Notes under the pieces: model-generated
The model's input: only the letters and a program-made list of their open reading frames with translations
Database searches by the model: none
Told to the model about the DNA's origin: nothing
Program-made: the position numbers and the translations under genes
In this document: positions 47,033 through 59,490 of the stretch, in pieces
Layout: each line of letters begins with the position of its first letter
How positions within the stretch are numbered: the stretch's first letter is position 1
DNA from: Artemisia argyi
Taxonomy: Eukaryota > Streptophyta > Magnoliopsida > Asterales > Asteraceae
NCBI GenBank assembly: GCA_030686995.1
Contig: CM060692.1
Coordinates: forward strand, 126,619,796 to 126,683,795
Direction of reading: 5' to 3'
DNA: 64,000 nt

Positions 47033-48847
47033 AAATCCCCTAGACTATGGTATTGTCGTGTCCTCACGCAATGTCATCACCTCACGCTTAAGAGATAAAT
47101 AATTTCAAAACCTCTCTTTACTGACGTTGTAAAGTAGCAATGATGTTCAAAAGAGATATCAGAATTATTTATTCTCAAAAACGCTCTGTTTTCTGATTTT
47201 CATGAATAACAACTACTACTACTCTTTTTGTACTTTTTTCATTCATATATGTGACGGTTTGCCTTGACTTTCATTATCAATTCTTATCTGTTGATAACTT
47301 TCAGGGTCAACGAGTAGAAACACTTCTCACAGAGAAGAGACCATACGGATAATAATCGTCATCCTTGATTTTTAACAAGCTCCCAAACTAAGCGTAAAAT
47401 CGAGATCATTGTTTATCCACAAGTTAGGTGCTAACACTACCCACAAAATTTACTTGTGTAATTACCTCTTGTTCCCAGGTCCTAAGTTTTGTATCTCAAG
47501 ATTTTAATTTGTTGAGAAATGAATTGCATCATATTTTCTCGTTTTGATATTTGTTAGTCCAATAAGAGCACAAAATTTGAACGCTAAGTAGTTTCCAAAC
47601 TTTCCCTCGAAAACCCCTGCATACAGAAATCGGGTCCACATGAAGGTCTCTGATTTAACACGATTTGTGAAGGTCCCCCTTTTTATTTACGACCGAGACA
47701 TCCCATGTCTGAGACCCGAAACAGAAGCTTTTTATTAGGGAAACCCCCAGAGTCGAAGCTTGGCATTTTTGCATAATTATAAGCACTTTAATAATACTTG
47801 GTCCTTAGTCCTTTATTCCTTTTACAACAACGGTTTATGAGCCGCCAAGATGTAAGAGCTTTATTATGACCTTGGATTTATATCCGCTGCTTTTTATAGC
47901 TTTGGATTCCTCTGCCTTTTTATTTGGCTTTGGACTATTATTATTGATATTAATAATCATATGCCAAACCCCAAGTCCTACGGCCTTTACTAAGATCACA
48001 ACATCGGTTGCGAACCGGCAAGATGCAATAGTCTATTTCACCGTAACACTGGCAGTACCCTTATGTGTACCAAACCCCCATATGCAGAGATTTTGTTGGG
48101 AACGAGAAAAAACTAAATATTGCCCAAACCCCATACACTTAATTAATCCTAGAGATCTATTTTTATTGGTGTGCAATCTTGTGTGAACAAGGAGGCCACA
48201 AGTACCTTTCGTGGGCTCTAAAGAGATCCAACTACTCCACGTTTAGCACGAAACTTCTAAATAAACTCTATCATTCCTCGATCTCCGCAAATTTAAAATC
48301 CCAAGTAATGAGATCCGCGGATGCTTAGCCATAATCTTTTGATTATATTGGTTAAGGGAGACGAGCTAGGGCTCAACATGCCCAGTCAAGTCGAAACATT
48401 TATTTCTACTCTCGCCGGTAGGAAAGTCAAAACAAGGTGTCAAATCTAATTATTCATATCATATAACATTCATTTTTTTTTCATATTATTATTATTATTA
48501 TTTTTTTTTACAATAAAGAGGTGACAAAAATTTAAAATTTTGGTGGAAAAACGGAGTTGCGCAAGTTAACAGCTCAGACGATGGTACAAGTCAAATCGAA
48601 TCGAAGATTCACCCCCCAGACTAAAGTGAAACATTGTTCTCAATGTTTTAAGGGTAAAGGTAGTCTACGTAATATCTGAGGCCGTTTATTAAGTATGCCA
48701 AGAGATAAATGTTAGTCGATAAGATTTTGGATATGGTCAATTTCCAAAAGAGCAGCGAAGAATGAGACTCGAGTGGAGAGAATGACAAAGTACGAGCATG
48801 AGATTCCTCAAACTTCGGGGAAATTCCTGAACATTCACAAACAACCA
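47033..48847 (-). other. Element H internal 3' region (minus strand), non-coding
   Basis: Lies between H's polypurine tract and the insertion point of F. No coding frame on either strand that I can support. Composition (short T-rich and A-rich blocks) resembles the spacer between pol and the 3' LTR of Athila-like elements. The rest of H should lie right of the window, beyond F. Confidence 0.45.
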
Positions 48848-51800
48848 TGATGAGTGTGTAAATACTCATCATTTTTATCGTATTTTAACTGCCAAAACAC
48901 GTGAAAATACTCAAGAATGCATCAAAATAATGAAAATATCCCAAAGATCGTGTTTTATATGTTTAAATGCAAAATGATTGAAAACAAACGAAAAACAAAC
49001 AAAAGTTTGCATAATTGACAGTTTCAGTCCCCCAACTTTCAAAAGTTGTCAAAACTAGTCCCTAAGCGTTTATTTTGAAAGAAAAGTCAAACCAAGTCCT
49101 TAAAAATCATAAGTAATCAAAAATGATCTTTGGGTGAAAATATTTCAAAAGTGTACAAGTTTAGTCCCTGGAATTTCAATAATGACAACTTTGGTCCCCC
49201 AAGTTTCAGAATATGATAGAAATGATCCCTGGTAAAATATTTTGGAGGAAAGTCAACTTTGATCCCTTGGAGTTCACTAAGTATCATTTTTGGCCCTTGG
49301 ATAAAGAGATCGAAGAAATTGCAATTTGGTCCCTCAAGTTTCAGGATTTGACAATTTTAATTCCTGAAGGACCCAAAGTGAAAAATTGTAATTTTTACCC
49401 TTGGATTATTCCTACATGGCAAGAATTACCCCCATGAGTACTTTTGGAAAATTACATTTTTAGTCCTTTGAGATTGGAGAAAGTTACCATTTTGGTCCTT
49501 GTGTTTAAAACCAAACGGACCTTTGATATTAGAAGATCCAAAACACAAAAAAACCCAACACCAAACCTAAGCCATATTTCCCTTGGCCCATTACTCCCAA
49601 AGCCCATCACCAACCCCTTTAATACCAAAATCCAGTCAACAGACAACTCTGGTCAAATAACGGGTCAAACAAAAACCCTGCCCTTTCCTTCCCTCCCCCC
49701 ATTACCCACTGGTTCCATTACCATCACCCAACACCGCCATCTCCACACTCAACCTCCACCCTCAAAAGTATCCCTCACCACTCCCAATCCCACTAACCCT
49801 TCCCCCTCCCCCTCACAAATCCATACCTACCACCAAATACACCCTGGCAACCCTAAATCCCCACACCTTCATTTTGGCACCAAAATCAGTTGAAGGGCTG
49901 GGATGACTTTTGGAGCAATTAAACGGTGGGGATTTGATCACAAGGTTCAAGGGAGACTTTTGGAACCCTAAATTCAGAAGATGGAGCTCAAGAGAATGCA
50001 AAATGGTACCTTCCAAATTTTTAGTATAAATAGGGTTCTCATGTAAGCCTTGAATGGCATCTTTCCTTTGTATTTTTCTTCCAGTAGTTATAATTTTCAA
50101 TTGTAATTCAGAATCTTCAAGTTAATTTAAGATTTCTTTCAGTTTCAAGAAATTCGTATTTTTAATTAAATTTTAAATTTCCTGTTATTTCATTAATTTG
50201 AATCTTACATAGTCTCAGAAGCTTTTATAAGTCATTTTAAAGTTATTTGAAGTTAAAGAAAGCACAAAATCAGAAAAAGAAAAAAAAAAGAAAAATACAA
50301 AGAAATCAAGAAAAAAATAAAAAAAATGGTGAACAATGGTTGGTGCAGAAGTGAAGCATGGACTGTAATTGGGTTAGTACTCATGGGAGTGTTAGGTTTG
50401 TAACTTGGTTCTGATTCTCAGTTTGCTTACTATCTTGGATGTCAAGTAAATCTTTTATCCATGACTTTTACATAATTTGAGTTAGTAGCTATTAATTGTT
50501 ATTTGGTGTTAATTCTTGATTGTTTATGCTTAGATAGTGTTAGTATAAGTTTAAATTTCAATTTCCTATATTAAATTGCTCTTTTGCTTTGATAATCCTT
50601 CATATCAGCTTAGAATAGGGGTGTTTGGATTAGGCTTGTTAAGCAAGTTTGGGTTGGTGATTGAGGTCATAAACAGCTTAGACTTCCCTCTTAGGCATAA
50701 ATTAGCCTATTTCAAGTTCAACTTTGGTACTCCTTTTGTAAAAAAGTCAAACTTGCACTTCATACAATTTGGCAGTTAACTAGTGTAATCTTTGTGTCTC
50801 TTGATCATTGGATTAGACTTAGAAGTTGCTCTCATAGCTTAGATTAGGTTTATCAAAGTTTAGTACAACAATCTTAGTGATTAGTAGCTATTATAATCTC
50901 ATAAAAGTCAAACAATGTTCAAAATCCAAAAGTCAATAAAGGTGCATACTGCAGAAGTAGGACAAAGTTTCAAGTGCTTTGTAGGGTTTATTCTTTCTGA
51001 AAATAAAAGAAGTTTGTTGATTTGAGTTGTTTTCCAGCTTGTTAACTCATATCAAAAAGAAAATTGTACTTTGAAATTCATTTAAACACTAAACTTTGGC
51101 CTTGAAGTTGACTGTCTGACACAAATAGTGTCCTGCTTCCAGGTTTTGAAAGAAATTCAATTGATCATATCTTGCTCAATACTGGGTGAAATCCCTTGTT
51201 TGTTGTTGTTTTGAGAAGCCCTCTAGGTGGTTTTGAAGATTCTACTTTTTGTTTTCTAGTTACTGCTTATATAGACTGCTTATTAGGGGCTTCTTTTGGC
51301 TTATTTGAATACTGCAGCTGCAGTGTTCTTGTTGTTCTTATTGTTTGGATTTGATGTTCTACTTGATGAATCTTGTTGTTGTTGTAATTATTGTTGTTAT
51401 TGTCAAGTTTCTGGTTGCCCTTGCTCATTTAAATATGTTAAGCTTGTTGGCTTATGTGGTTGGGGTGTGTGGTTTATAAAGTTTCAAAAATCTCATTTCA
51501 AAACTCATTTAAGTAGAAAAACGAGCACTGTTGATTTTTAGAATGTTAATCAGCTTCATTTGAGATTTTTTAGAAGTTTTGTGTTTACAAAACTTTGTTT
51601 ATTTTGATTGACAAAGAGTTGTAAAGAAAAATTAAAAAAAAATATATAGTTGGCAAAAGTGCAAAAAGTGGGGTTCGAACCTAGGACCTCAGGCACACAA
51701 CACACAACCCCCTTCCAACAGCTCTGGAGCACCAGTTCTGTTGGAAGATGCAACCCATGTTTATTTAAGCCAACTTTCCCATTTTTGCTTATTAAAACTA

Positions 51801-52817
51801 AATAAGCCCTTAACAGCTTATTTACAAAAGTTTTTTCCAACTTAATATTTTTCTTAAACTAGTATTAGCATAAGTTAATTTTCAAAAAAGTTTCAGATAT
51901 TTATAAATAGTTTTAGTATTTATTAGAATTTAATTTAGTTTAAATACTACCTCCGTCCCATAAAAACTGTCCAGTTTGACTTTTCAAAGTCAAACTGGTT
52001 GAACTTTGACCTTATTTATTTTTGTGGTTATTATATAATACTTGATGTAAAATATATGAATAGATTGAGTTTTAAGTGTATTTTTCATTGGTATAATTTT
52101 TTATCAAGTATTATATAACGCATAAAAAATATTTAAGGACAAAGTTGAACCAGTTTGACTCTGAAAAGTCAAACTGGACAGTTTTTATGGGACGGAGGGA
52201 GTAGTATTTAATCCGTAATAAATAGGATTTTTGTTGAAAAATTAATTTTCTTTTTTCTAAAATTTTCTTTTGTCATTTAGTGCATAAGAAAATTAGTTGG
52301 ATACCCGTAGGACTTTCGTTGCTCAAATTTCACGTTTTATTTTGTGCGTTGACGTTTATTTTTAATAAACGTCGCGTTTTTAATTTAGATTACATTTTAG
52401 GATTCCCGTTTTCCCTAACATGTTTCCCGTAGTTTTTTAGGTCATTTTAAATATTTCTTAGCATTCCTTAGTTTATTTTCCCATTTAGGTTACATTTATC
52501 CTGTTTTCGTTCGTTAATTCGTAATTTTCGTTAATTTAACGTATCACAAAACCAAACAATCTTTCACAACCAAACACACAAAGTTTTAATCTCGATCTTT
52601 TCACGAAACTTTCCTTTCACACCTTGTTGGGGTACGACCCGGGAAATCACTTCCCGGTCTCACAATTTAATATCACTTTCACGAGTTTTGCAAGGTAATC
52701 TTTTTCCTAAAAGGTTTACTCGTATTACTCCACGTCTATTTGTCTCACGATAATATAGACCTCACGTTTGTTGATATATTGATAAATTGTTTTTGCACAC
52801 CAAAACACAACGAATCA
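48848..52817 (+). repeat. Element F 5' LTR (about 4 kb)
   Basis: TGATGAGTG...CGAATCA, 3970 bp, ending two bases before a tRNA-Asp-type primer site. It matches 59922-62850 at roughly 98% by eye. Its first 24 bases are a hairpin (TGATGAGT / ACTCATCA). TATA box GTATAAATAG at about 50024-50033. It contains a Stowaway MITE (51947-52201) and a tRNA-like B box on the minus strand at 51672-51681. Proline-rich reading frames inside it are not genes. Left flank AACCA may be its target duplication. Confidence 0.85.
51947..52201. mobile_element. Stowaway-like MITE in F's LTR
   Basis: Terminal inverted repeats CTACCTCCGTCCCATAAAAA at the left and the complement of CTCCCTCCGTCCCATAAA at the right (one mismatch), flanked by TA on both sides (51945-51946, 52202-52203). 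The 255-bp length, CTCCCTCCGTCC ends and TA duplication are diagnostic of Stowaway elements moved by Tc1/mariner transposases. Confidence 0.9.
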
Positions 52818-52819
52818 AA

Positions 52820-52837
52820 TGGCGCCGCTGCCGGGGA
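52820..52837 (+). promoter_or_regulatory. Element F primer-binding site (tRNA-Asp type)
   Basis: TGGCGCCGCTGCCGGGGA two bases after the LTR. This is the standard primer site of Athila-like Ty3/gypsy elements. The following 52838-53433 is untranslated leader with no gene. Confidence 0.85.
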
Positions 52838-53433
52838 GGCTGTGTGTCGAAAGTCTCGATAAGGTTTAGACGATTAGTCTTGTAGAACCTTCGCAAGAAG
52901 TTACGCTTTTATAAAACTTATAAAAAACAAAAAAATATTTTTCTTTTGTTTCTATATATGTATTATATCTATAAAAGATAAGAAAGCACAAAAAGATTTT
53001 CCCGTTTCTTTGTTTAATAATAACAACATTAAAATCTTACCACCGCAAACCAAGGCAGAACACCTACCAACTGGGGGTGTGACCATAATAAGTTCCCAAA
53101 CCAAAGATTAAAACTTGCCTTTGTATCGCTTGCGTTTTGGAAAACTTTTAATCGATAAGCTTACATTAAGAGGAGTCGAAACGGTATAGGGCGATCCAAC
53201 GAACTTCGCCCTAGTGAGAAATCCATTCTTTTCTCCCGCTCCTTGTACGTTTATCCTTAAGGGTTAACCTTGAGTTCTTGATTATTGGTTTAAGTTCCCT
53301 TGTCGTTAAAGTGGTATTGTTTTAATTGATTTTGATTTTGTGGTGCATGCGTACTCGTTCGCAATCGAAGTGAAATCGTCAACTAAGAAACGTCACCAAA
53401 TTACGTCCTATTGTTGAAGATCACGTTCCGAAA

Positions 53434-54207
53434 ATGGATGATAATCATGAACCTCCAAAGGATGACCCAATTCCCGATCTCCGCACGATGGAGGAATTGT
53501 GTCAACCTACTATGCACGGAAGGGGTGGCCCTATTGCCCCTCTTAACATCGCGGCTACGGATTTTGGACTTAAGCATCATATGATACAACAAGTCCAAAA
53601 ATCGTGCCAATTCCATGGTTTGCCGGGTGATGATGCAAACAAACATCTTGATAAATTTCTCATCGTCACCCAAAGCATGAAACAAAACGGTGTCACCGAT
53701 GATACCCTTCGTTTGTGCCTCTTCCCATATTCTTTGACTCATCATGCCACTGCGTGGTTTGATTGACTTCCAAAGAATTCAATTCATACCTTTGAGGAGA
53801 TGGTTGATAAATTTTTAGCCAAATACTTTCCACCATCTATGGTCACGAAGTTACGTAATGAAATTAGTAACTTTCGTCAGCTTCCCGAAGAGTCCTTATT
53901 CGAGGCATGGGAACGCTATAAGCTTTCAATCGATCGGTGTCCTAATCATAACATGTTGCTGGTCACTCAAATAGATACCTTCTATAATGGGTTGACATTG
54001 AGACACCGAGATACAATCAATGCTGCTGCGGGTGGTACCTTTATGAAAAGGAGACCCGAAGAGTGTTATGATCTCATTGAAAACATGACCGCTCACCATA
54101 ATTTTTGAGATTCCTCAGCCGAGAGAAACGAGTCATGTAGATCTATCACTCCCGCATCAAATGAAATAGCGACTCTCACAAAGAAGCTTGATGACTTATC
54201 TACGGCT
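53434..54207 (+). pseudogene. gag: Element F gag, capsid part, two in-frame stops
   Basis: Starts at the ATG at 53434 (MDDNHEPPKDD). The Ty3/gypsy gag (retrotransposon gag) domain follows: FHGLPGDDANKHLDKF, TAWFD, FLAKYFPPS, ESLFEAWERYKLSIDRCPNH and TFYNGL. In-frame TGA codons at 53764-53766 and 54106-54108 interrupt it, and the same frame continues into the next entry, so gag and protease were once one frame. Both stops can arise by C-to-T change (CGA or TGG codons to TGA), as expected for a methylated element. Gag would package the element RNA. Confidence 0.85.
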
Positions 54208-56619
54208 ATGTTAAGGATGAATCAAACCATCCAAAACCAACAAGTCAAAGTCGTAGCTCAAAGTTGTGAAACTTGTGGAGGTTCACATTCTTATTCCAAG
54301 TGTCCTGCCGTCGGTGGCCACAGTCAAGAGAACGTATATGCTGCTCAAAGTTCCTACAATACGGAAGGTAATGTTCACCAACCGCAAGGGGACCACAATC
54401 TTCTTAGCTATCATTCTAACAATTTCCTTGGACCACCTGGGTTCAATCAAAACCAAAACCAAAGTTTCAATCCTAACCAAAATGCCCAAAACCGTAACCA
54501 AAACCAAAATCAAATAAACCAAGGTTTTCAAAACCAAGGGAATTTCAATCAAGGGTTTCAAAATCAAGGAAACTTGAATAGAAATCAAGGTTATGGTAAT
54601 CAAGGTTATGGAAATCAAGGAAACAATTTTCATGGTAATGGTAATCAAAGCCAAGAAAATTTTCAAAACCAAGCTTTCAATCAAAACAACCGAGCTCCAA
54701 ATTTTCAAAATCAAAACCAATCCGTTGTTCAACCTCAATCATCATCCGATGAGGTTTTGAAACAATTCCAGAAAGCTCAAGAAGAAACAAATAGGTTGTT
54801 GATCACTCAAATTTCTGAACTAAAGAAATCTTTAAATGATCGACCTTCGGGATTGGGAACGCTACCAAGCAACACGATCGCCAACCCGAAGGGCGATGTA
54901 AAGGCGATCACAACCCGTAGTGGTGTTTCTTATAATGGACCCACGATTCCTACTACCTCTTCTACTTCTCTTCCAAAGGTAGTGGAACGTGAACATGAGG
55001 CGACAAAGGACAAAGTGCAAATTACTAGTCCACAAAGTATCGCACACGTCCAACCTCATGTTGTCCCAAAAACCAAATCCAAACCGGGAGTTGTTTTTGA
55101 ACCCCCGGAAAAACCCGTTCAATCCAAAGCTTCAATACCTTATCCATCACGTTTAAACGATCAAAAGCTCCATGAAAAGGCTAGTCACCAAATGGACAAG
55201 TTCTTGCAAATCTTCCAAGAATTACATTTTGACATAAGCTTTGCGGATGCTATCATGTTAATGCCAAAATTTGCTTCAACTATCAAAAACTTGTTAAGCA
55301 ACAAGGAAAAGTTATTTGAAATGGCAAAGACTCCACTAAATAAAAATTGCTCCGCAGTTATACTTAAGAAGCTTCCCGAGAAGCTCGGAGATCCTGGAAA
55401 ATTCCTTATTCCTTGTGTTTTTCCAGGAATGGTTGAATGCTTCGCATTGGCCGATCTTGGCGCTAGCATCAACCTAATGCCTCATTCAGTGTGGAGGAAA
55501 CTTTCACTTCCCGAACTTACTCCTACATGCATGACTCTCGAGCTTGCGGATCGTTCCATCACTCATCCACTCGGCATTGCCGAAGATGTGTTCGTAAAAG
55601 TTGGAAAGTTCCATTTCCCTGCTGACTTTGTAGTTGTTGAGTTTGATGCGGATCAAAGAGTTCCTCTCATTCTTGGAAGAGGATTCCTAAGAACGGGACG
55701 TGCTCTTATTGATGTTTTTGAACAAGAGATCACTCTACATGTTGGTAACGAAGCGGTTACTTTTAACCTTGATCAAACTTCAAGGTACTCCTCAAATTTT
55801 GACTCCGAATCAGTTAACCGAATTGATGTCATTGATGTTGCATCTGAGGAGTACTCTCAAGAAGTTCTCGGTTTTTCTTCGAGTGGCAATCCCACTCCTT
55901 CTACTACACCAATCATAGCCGACTCTTCGCCTTCTCTCACTCCATTTGAGGGAAGTGACTTTCTTTTGGAAGAGGTCGATGCTTTTCTTTCCCAAGATAG
56001 CTCAATGTCACACGAGTTTGATAGTAACTATCTTGATTCCGAGGGGGATATACTTATGCTTGAAAAATTGTTGAATGAAGATCCTTCACCCCCTCTTCCT
56101 CCAAAAGAACTTCATAACGAGGAGGTCAAAAATGTTGAAAAAACTGATGACTTCCTCGAGGTCGAACTCAAGGACCTACCACCTCACCTCGAGTATGCAT
56201 TTTTGGAGGGAGACGATAAGTTTCCGGTCATAATTGCCAAAGACTTGAATGAGGAAAACAAAGCCGCTCTCCTCAAGGTTTTAAAGTCACACAAGCGAGC
56301 CATTGCTTGGAGACTTTCCGACATCAAGGGTATTAACCCGGAATTTTGTATGCACAAAATTTTGATGGAGGATGACTTTAAACCGGCGGTTCAACAACAA
56401 AGAAGGGTAAATCCAAAAATCCACGAGGTTATCAAACAAGAAGTCATTAAACTTCTTGATGCCGGTTTGATTTACCCTATCTCGGATAGTCCTTGGGTGA
56501 GTCCCATTCATTGTGTGCCCAAGAAGGGTGGTATAACGGTAGTTAAAAATGATGATAATGAGTTGATTCCTACTCGATTGGTAACTGTTGGCGTGTTTGC
56601 ATTGACTATCGAAAGTTAA
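54208..56619 (+). pseudogene. Element F gag C-terminus, protease and start of RT
   Basis: Same frame as the preceding capsid part. In order: a zinc knuckle C-x2-C-x3-H-x4-C (CETCGGSHSYSKC, residues ~24-36); an Asn/Gln-rich low-complexity stretch (about 60-180); a Lys/Pro-rich linker; an aspartic protease with the active-site loop ADLGASINLMP (D416) and the later VPLILGRGFL strand; an acidic spacer; then the N-terminal RT segment (HKRAIAWRLSDIKGI, YPISDSPWVSPIHCVPKKGG). The frame ends at 56619 because of a one-base deletion near 56587; RT continues in the next entry. Protease key residues are present. Confidence 0.9.
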
Positions 56620-57285
56620 ATGACGCCACCCGCAAAGACCACTTTCCACTACCTTTCATGGATCAAATGCTCGAAAGATTGGCGGGAAACGAATACTATT
56701 GTTTCCTTGGCGGTTTTTCGGGTTATTTCCAAATTCCCATCGACCCTCAAGATCAAGAGAAAATGACTTTCATGTGTCCATATGGAACATTTGCTTATCG
56801 ACGCATGCCTTTTGGCTTGTGCAATGCTCTAGGCACGTTTCAAAGATGCATGATGGCCATTTTTCACGACATGATCGAGAAAACAATGGAGGTCTTCATG
56901 GATGATTTTTCGGTCGTTGGAAATTCATTCAAATCGTGTCTTACCAATTTAGACAAAATGCTTCAAAGGTGTGAAGACACCAATCTTAGTCTAACTTGGG
57001 AGAAAAGTCATTTCATGGTCAAGGAAGGAATTGTCCTTGGCCATAAGATCTCTACGAGCGGGATTGAGGTTGATAAGTCTAAAATCGATGTCATTGCTAC
57101 ACTTCCTCCTCCCACAACCGTTAAAGGTGTTCGGAGTTTTCTGGGTCACGCCGGCTTCTATCGTAGATTCATTCAAGATTTCTCAAAGATAGCTAGGCCT
57201 ATGACCCGACTTCTTGAAAAAGAGACTCCATTTGTCTTTTCTAATGAGTGCATCGAAGCTTTTCAAACTCTCAAGAAAAGCTTAC
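56600..57285 (+). pseudogene. Element F reverse transcriptase, catalytic Asp lost
   Basis: RT palm: residues 15-24 read YCFLGGFSGY, where the family has FLDGFSGY, so the first catalytic Asp is Gly (codon GGC at 56709-56711). The FMDDF box is intact (D82, D83, codons 56901-56906). Then follow GHKIS, the RT thumb and connection (VRSFLGHAGFYRRFIQDFSKIARP). The ATG at 56658 is internal; the frame really enters through the deletion near 56587. It leaves this frame near 57280 by another one-base deletion. RT would copy element RNA into cDNA; this one cannot. Confidence 0.9.
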
Positions 57286-57650
57286 CGAGGCACCAATTCA
57301 AGTTGCCCCCGATTGGGACCTACCTTTCGAACTTATGTGTGATGCAAGTGACTTTGCCATAGGTGCGGTCTTGGGGCAACGAAAAACCAAGCATTTTCAG
57401 CCGATTCATTATGCAAGCAAAACCTTGACCGAAGCTCAAGCTCACTACACCACAACGGAAAAAGAATTACTAGCCGTGGTGTATGCGTTTGAAAAGTTTC
57501 GGCCATACTTAATCTTGACTAAATGCATAGTGTACACAGATCACTCGGCTCTCAAGTATCTCTTTGCCAAGCAAGATGCAAAGCCGAGATTGCTCCATTG
57601 GGTTCTCCTCCTACAAGAATTTGATATTATCATTCGTGATAAAAAAAGGA
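57280..57650 (+). pseudogene. Element F RNase H
   Basis: The frame contains [18 protein letters not shown] (first catalytic Asp), [27 protein letters not shown] (Glu) and [11 protein letters not shown] (second Asp), the complete Ty3-type RNase H core that removes the RNA strand during reverse transcription. The ATG at 57248 is not a real start: the domain is entered through the frameshift near 57280. It is left near 57643-57650 through an extra A in a run of seven A. Confidence 0.9.
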
Positions 57651-59075
57651 GCCGATAACCTCGCTGCTGACCATCTTTCCCGATTGGAAAACCCTCATCA
57701 AGGTGTTCTGGAGAAAAAGGAAATAAATGAAACGTTTCCTCTCGAGACACTTAATGTGATTTCTTGTCGTGGTGATTCTAGTACCCCATGGTTTGCCGAC
57801 TTTGCAAACTATCATGCGGGGAATTTCATTATGAAAGGGATGTCGTCCCACCAAAAGAACAAATTTTTCAAAGATGTGAATCATTACTTTTGGGACGATC
57901 CCTATTTATTCAAAATTTATGCGGATCAGGTCATTCGTAGGTGTGTTCATGGCCAAGAAGCCATGAAAATTCTTAGGGCTTGTCATAATGGACCCACCGG
58001 GGGTCATCATGGCCCGAACGACACCGCTCGAAAAGTATTTGATTCTGGTTTTTATTGGCCCACAATTTACAAAGACGCCCATGACTTAGTCAAATCTTGT
58101 GACTCGTGTCAACTTCAAGGAAAGATAACACAACGGGATGAAATGCCACAAAATGTCATCCAAGTTTGTGAAATATTCGATGTTTGGGGCATAGGCTTTA
58201 TGGGGCCGTTCCCGTCTTCACGAGGGAACAAGTACATACTCGTGGCCATTGACTATTTGTCAAAATGGGTCGAAGCCAAAGCTCTCCCAACAAATGATGC
58301 CCGAGTAGTTGTAAAATTTTTAAATTCTCTCTTTGCTAGGTTTGGGACTCCCCGCGCTATCATTAGTGATCGCGGTACTCACTTTTGCAATGACCAATTT
58401 GCAAAAGTCATGCTCAAGTATGGTGTCACTCACCGACTTGCTACCGCTTATCACCCACAAACGAGTGGGCAAGTGGAGGTTTCAAACCGTGGATTAAAAA
58501 GAATTCTTGAAAGGACCGTAGGCGAAAACTGTGCCTCTTGGTCGGACAAATTAGATGACGCTCTATGGGCTTTTCGCACGGCTTATAAAACACCCATCGG
58601 GTGTACTCCTTACAAGCTTGTGTATGGAAAAGCGTGTCATCTACCGATTGAGCTCGAGCACAAAGCTTATTGGGCTTTAAAGAATGCTAACGTCGATCTT
58701 AAGTCTGCGGGTGATCATAGGAACGTTCAACTCAATGAACTAAATGAACTTCGTGATCAAGCTTACGAAAACTCTTTAATCTATAAAGAAAAAACAAAGA
58801 AGATCCACGACTCCAAAATCAAGAACTGCGTTTTCAACGTTGGTGACCGAGTCCTTCTTTTTAACTCTAGGTTAAAGATATTTTTGGGTAAGCTTAAAAC
58901 CCGTTGGACTGGACCTTTCACCGTTGCCAAAGTTTTTCCTTATGGTACCGTCGAGTTATCTCAAAACGAAGGTCCAAATTTTAAAGTGAATGGGCATCGG
59001 TTGAAGCACTACTTTGGAGGGGACATACCACCCGTGGTTGTTCTGGATCTCCAAATTTTCCCCATGGACCAATGA
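57645..59075 (+). pseudogene. Element F integrase, catalytic Asp lost
   Basis: After the A-run frameshift the frame reads [15 protein letters not shown], then the HHCC zinc region (H141, H-H-C179-x2-C182 counted from 57564). The core follows: WGIGFMGPF at residue 211 has Gly where the first DDE aspartate should be (codon GGC at 58194-58196), with D269 (ISDRGTHF) and E305 (SGQVEVSNR) kept. A chromodomain is not evident; a GPF-type C-terminal segment ([19 protein letters not shown]) is present. It ends at the TGA at 59073. Integrase inserts the cDNA; the missing Asp should abolish this. Confidence 0.9.
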
Positions 59076-59197
59076 ATTCGGGGTCGAGTCAAGCTAGCGA
59101 CTCGGTAAACAAAAATAGTAGCATCACATGGGTTTTCACCCATCTTTCTAAAAATTCTCCCTCTTTTCTAAAAACTAGTGTGGGGGAGTACCCACAC

Positions 59198-59228
<31 letters not shown>

Positions 59229-59345
59229 AAAAAAAAAAAAAATCCTACACTTGCCCAAATCTAAACTTTTTACATTCCAAAATATCGGCATAAAAGCCGG
59301 GTACTTTGAATATTGAGGGCAATATTCACTTCTAAGTGTGTGTGT

Positions 59346-59367
59346 GGGGGGGGGGGGGGGGGGGGGG
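59346..59367. repeat. Poly(G) tract, 22 bases
   Basis: Uninterrupted G run after a TGTGTGTG stretch. Possibly strand-slippage expansion, or an assembly artefact. Confidence 0.95.
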
Positions 59368-59490
59368 TAAATTCTGGCGAATTTAATCACGTTTGTGCCA
59401 TAATACCCCCATTTTGGCCAAAAAAATTTTTGAAGTGCTTTGCACTTGCACAACAAAAGGTTATCAGTCCACCACGTCTAACATAAGGAC

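Noticed and set aside
49444..49893. Proline-rich ORF conserved at 60573-60983
   Set aside because: Both copies lie in the two LTRs of element F upstream of the TATA box. Their similarity reflects LTR identity, and frame and start differ between copies.
51296..51541. Cys-rich ORF repeated at 62384-62620
   Set aside because: Inside F's LTRs, encoded by TTGTTGTTG-type repeats; conserved only because the LTRs are.
51672..51681. tRNA gene suggested by GGTTCGAACC
   Set aside because: No acceptor stem, anticodon arm or convincing A box. At most it is a decayed SINE.
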